In this document: piece after piece, positions 5,137 to 6,643 of the stretch
Layout: each line of letters starts with the position of its first letter
Position numbering within the stretch: the first letter of the stretch is position 1
Assembly: GCA_025964635.1 (NCBI GenBank)
Contig: JAOPYP010000382.1
Coordinates: 1 to 6,643 of the forward strand
DNA: 6,643 nt
Source of the DNA: Actinomycetes bacterium
GTDB taxonomy: Bacteria > Actinomycetota > Actinomycetes > Streptosporangiales > Streptosporangiaceae
Direction of reading: 5' to 3'
Program-made: the position numbers and the translations under genes
Notes under the pieces: model-generated
What the model saw: only the letters and a program-made list of their open reading frames with translations
The model's database searches: none
What the model was told of the DNA's origin: nothing

Positions 5137-6134
5137 GGCTGGGCTGCAGGGTCCGGGGGAGTGGCCGGTCCAGGGGTGGAGCGGCGCTGGAGGTACCAGC
5201 GGCGGGCGCGGTAGGCGGCGTAGGCGAGGACGGCCAGGATCACGGCGAACGGGAGTGCGGCGCCGGCGGCGGTGAGAACCAGGGACACCACGCGGACCAG
5301 GCCGTGCCAGCCGGCCTTCAGGCCACCCACGAAGCCGCCCGCGTGGTGGTGCCTGGCCTGGTGAACGGCGTGGGGGTACGCGACCAGGAGCATGTTCACG
5401 GTGGCGAACGAGGTCTCATGGGTCAGGGCACGCTGGCGGGCGAGCAGGGACTCCAGCCCCGACTCCTGGTCGTTGATCTGGTTCTGCACGGTGAGGAGGC
5501 TGGTGACCGAGCCCGCGTGGCGCAGCAGGGCCCGCAGCTGGCTGATGGCCGCCTGCGCTGAGGTGACCCGGCTGGTCACGTCGGCCACGGTCTGGGTGAC
5601 GTCCTGGGCATGCTGTGACATCGCCAGCCTGGTGCCGAGCTGGGTGGACAGGGCGCCGAGCGTGGCCTGGTAGGCGCTGACCGGGATCTTCAGCTGGAGG
5701 CTGACCGTGGAGCGGTCCGGGTGGGCCCGGTTCAGCGCGGTGTTCTCGCTGGACACGTACCCGCCTGCGGCGCGGGCCAGCTGGGTGGCCTGGGCCGCGG
5801 CCCGGGTGAGGTCCTTGGCGCGCACGGTCACGCCGGCCGTGTAGATGATCGACGAGGCGGCGGGCTGGGCGGTCAGGGAGGTGCTCCCCGTCCCGGCCGA
5901 CCCGTACGGGGCCGGCCCGGACGCGGCCGACCCCGACGCAGCCGATCCCTGGGCAGCTGAGTCGCCTGCGGCGGCGCGCGCCGGGGCGCGCTGGGCGGCC
6001 GGACCGGACGCCGACGATGTGGAGGAGCCTCCGGCCGAGCATCCGGCGGCGAGCAGGCAGGCTCCGGCGAGCAGCGCGCTGGAGGCGGCGGCCCGGAACA
6101 GCAAGGACGATGTCATGCCGCTCGGACGCGCCAT
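5133..6134 (-). CDS. DUF4349 domain lipoprotein
   Basis: The 333-residue protein has a signal peptide ending in the lipobox LLAAGC, with Cys32 as the lipidated residue, so it should be anchored on the outer face of the cytoplasmic membrane. An Ala/Ser/Gly-rich linker (about 33-92) follows. The DUF4349 domain (about 96-252) opens with IIYTAGVTVRAKDL, has AAGGYVSSENT and KIPVSAYQATLGAL, then a probable coiled coil (about 183-240), and closes with ATVNMLLVAYP. A His-rich spot (258-264) precedes a C-terminal membrane helix (about 283-309) and a basic, Pro-rich tail, so the protein is tethered at both ends. The molecular function of DUF4349 is unknown to me. It lies 27 bp downstream of the antiporter gene on the same strand, which suggests co-transcription. 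Met1 is used; Met7 is an alternative that keeps the signal peptide, and neither has a strong Shine-Dalgarno. Confidence 0.88.
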   Translation of the reverse strand: MARPSGMTSSLLFRAAASSALLAGACLLAAGCSAGGSSTSSASGPAAQRAPARAAAGDSAAQGSAASGSAASGPAPYGSAGTGSTSLTAQPAASSIIYTAGVTVRAKDLTRAAAQATQLARAAGGYVSSENTALNRAHPDRSTVSLQLKIPVSAYQATLGALSTQLGTRLAMSQHAQDVTQTVADVTSRVTSAQAAISQLRALLRHAGSVTSLLTVQNQINDQESGLESLLARQRALTHETSFATVNMLLVAYPHAVHQARHHHAGGFVGGLKAGWHGLVRVVSLVLTAAGAALPFAVILAVLAYAAYRARRWYLQRRSTPGPATPPDPAAQP

Positions 6135-6161
6135 CTGGCCAGCCCGGTTCCGGCACCCGGG

Positions 6162-6643
6162 TCACAGGTTCGCAACGTCCTCGTCCGGTTCCGGGGCCGG
6201 AGCCCGGGCCGGGGCCCTGGTCCACGGCCGGAGCGCCAGCGCGGCGGCCGGGAACACCAGCACGGACAGCAGCGAGGCGCCGATCAGGGCGGCCGCGCTG
6301 GCCGGGCTGAGCAGGCCGAGTGCGCTGCCCAGGGCCGCCACGACCACCGGGAAGGTCAGCGTGGTGGCCTGGAGCAGGCCGGCGGCCGCCGCGGGCGCGG
6401 TGCCGAGCTTCCGCCGGTACAGCAGGGCCGGGCCGCCGCGCACCACCGAGATCGCCAGCTCCAGCAGCGGGACCAGCGCCAGCGAGGATGCATGCGACAG
6501 GAGCGCGCGCACGTTTAACTGGACCCCGGTCATCACGAAGAACACCGGGACCAGGAACCCGTACCCGATCGCGCGGAGCTTGGCCCAGTACCGTTCCTGG
6601 TTGGGCCGCTCGTCTCCGTCGGAGATGCCGACCACCATGCCGG
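6162..6643 (-). CDS. CPA2-type cation:proton antiporter, C-terminal part (5' end outside window)
   Basis: The visible 159 codons and the stop are the end of a sodium- or potassium-proton antiporter of the Kef/NapA-like group. Characteristic stretches are KLRAIGYGFLVPVFFVMTGV followed by QLNVRALL, then VVRGGPALLYRRKLG, then AAGLLQATTLTFPVVVAALG and GLLSPASAAALIGASLLSVLVFPAAALAL. Together they form about four membrane helices, followed by a short Pro/Ala-rich acidic cytoplasmic tail. No RCK/TrkA_N regulatory domain follows, unlike full KefB/KefC. The first visible Met (6638) is almost certainly internal: the frame stays open to the window edge, and 'GMVVGI' sits mid-protein in relatives. The ion-binding Asp residues of the middle helices lie outside the window. 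The DUF4349 lipoprotein gene follows 27 bp downstream. Confidence 0.88.
   Translation of the reverse strand, partial: GMVVGISDGDERPNQERYWAKLRAIGYGFLVPVFFVMTGVQLNVRALLSHASSLALVPLLELAISVVRGGPALLYRRKLGTAPAAAAGLLQATTLTFPVVVAALGSALGLLSPASAAALIGASLLSVLVFPAAALALRPWTRAPARAPAPEPDEDVANL

Noticed and set aside
1..6643. CRISPR array, insertion sequence, tRNA or phage genes
   Set aside because: No regularly spaced repeats, transposase-like protein, terminal inverted repeats or tRNA-like cloverleaf were seen in the window.

Overview
The window is very GC-rich, with codons ending mostly in G or C, GTG starts and Ala/Gly/Pro-rich protein tails. This points to a high-GC actinobacterium (Actinomycetes). The best taxonomic clue is the central block: hemE (+) diverging from a DUF3000 gene and an HRDC-type ribonuclease D gene (-). 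From memory, the same set surrounds hemE in Mycobacterium tuberculosis (Rv2678c, Rv2680, Rv2681) and in other actinomycetes. A non-Streptomyces soil actinomycete is plausible, but I cannot fix the genus.

Layout. Positions 1-130 (-) hold the first 43 codons of a probable methylated-DNA--protein-cysteine methyltransferase, cut by the window edge. Positions 216-1340 (-) encode a two-helix sensor histidine kinase that stops just after its phospho-acceptor helix hairpin and has no ATPase domain. Positions 1398-3709 (-) are a tight three-gene unit, read right to left: a 69-residue zinc-ribbon protein with a strong Shine-Dalgarno, DUF3000 six bases later, and ribonuclease D overlapping DUF3000 by one base (TAATG). 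A 187-bp divergent control region follows. hemE (+, 3897-4958) encodes uroporphyrinogen decarboxylase with its key residues intact. It is followed by a large hairpin (5012-5071) between convergent genes. On the right, on the minus strand, are a DUF4349 lipoprotein (5133-6134) and, 27 bp upstream of it, the C-terminal part of a CPA2-type cation:proton antiporter (6162 to the window end).

How the genes work together. hemE supplies heme and other tetrapyrroles. The divergent operon probably links RNA 3'-end processing (RNase D) to two small proteins of unknown function. The antiporter and lipoprotein look like a co-transcribed envelope module. The kinase and the alkyl-repair gene share a strand with the RNase D operon but have no obvious functional link to it. 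No RNA genes, insertion sequences, CRISPR arrays, phage genes or attachment sites were seen. The window is mainly conserved core genome. The points worth a second look are the truncated kinase, the unrecognised zinc-ribbon protein at the head of the coupled operon, and the paired inverted repeats before hemE.
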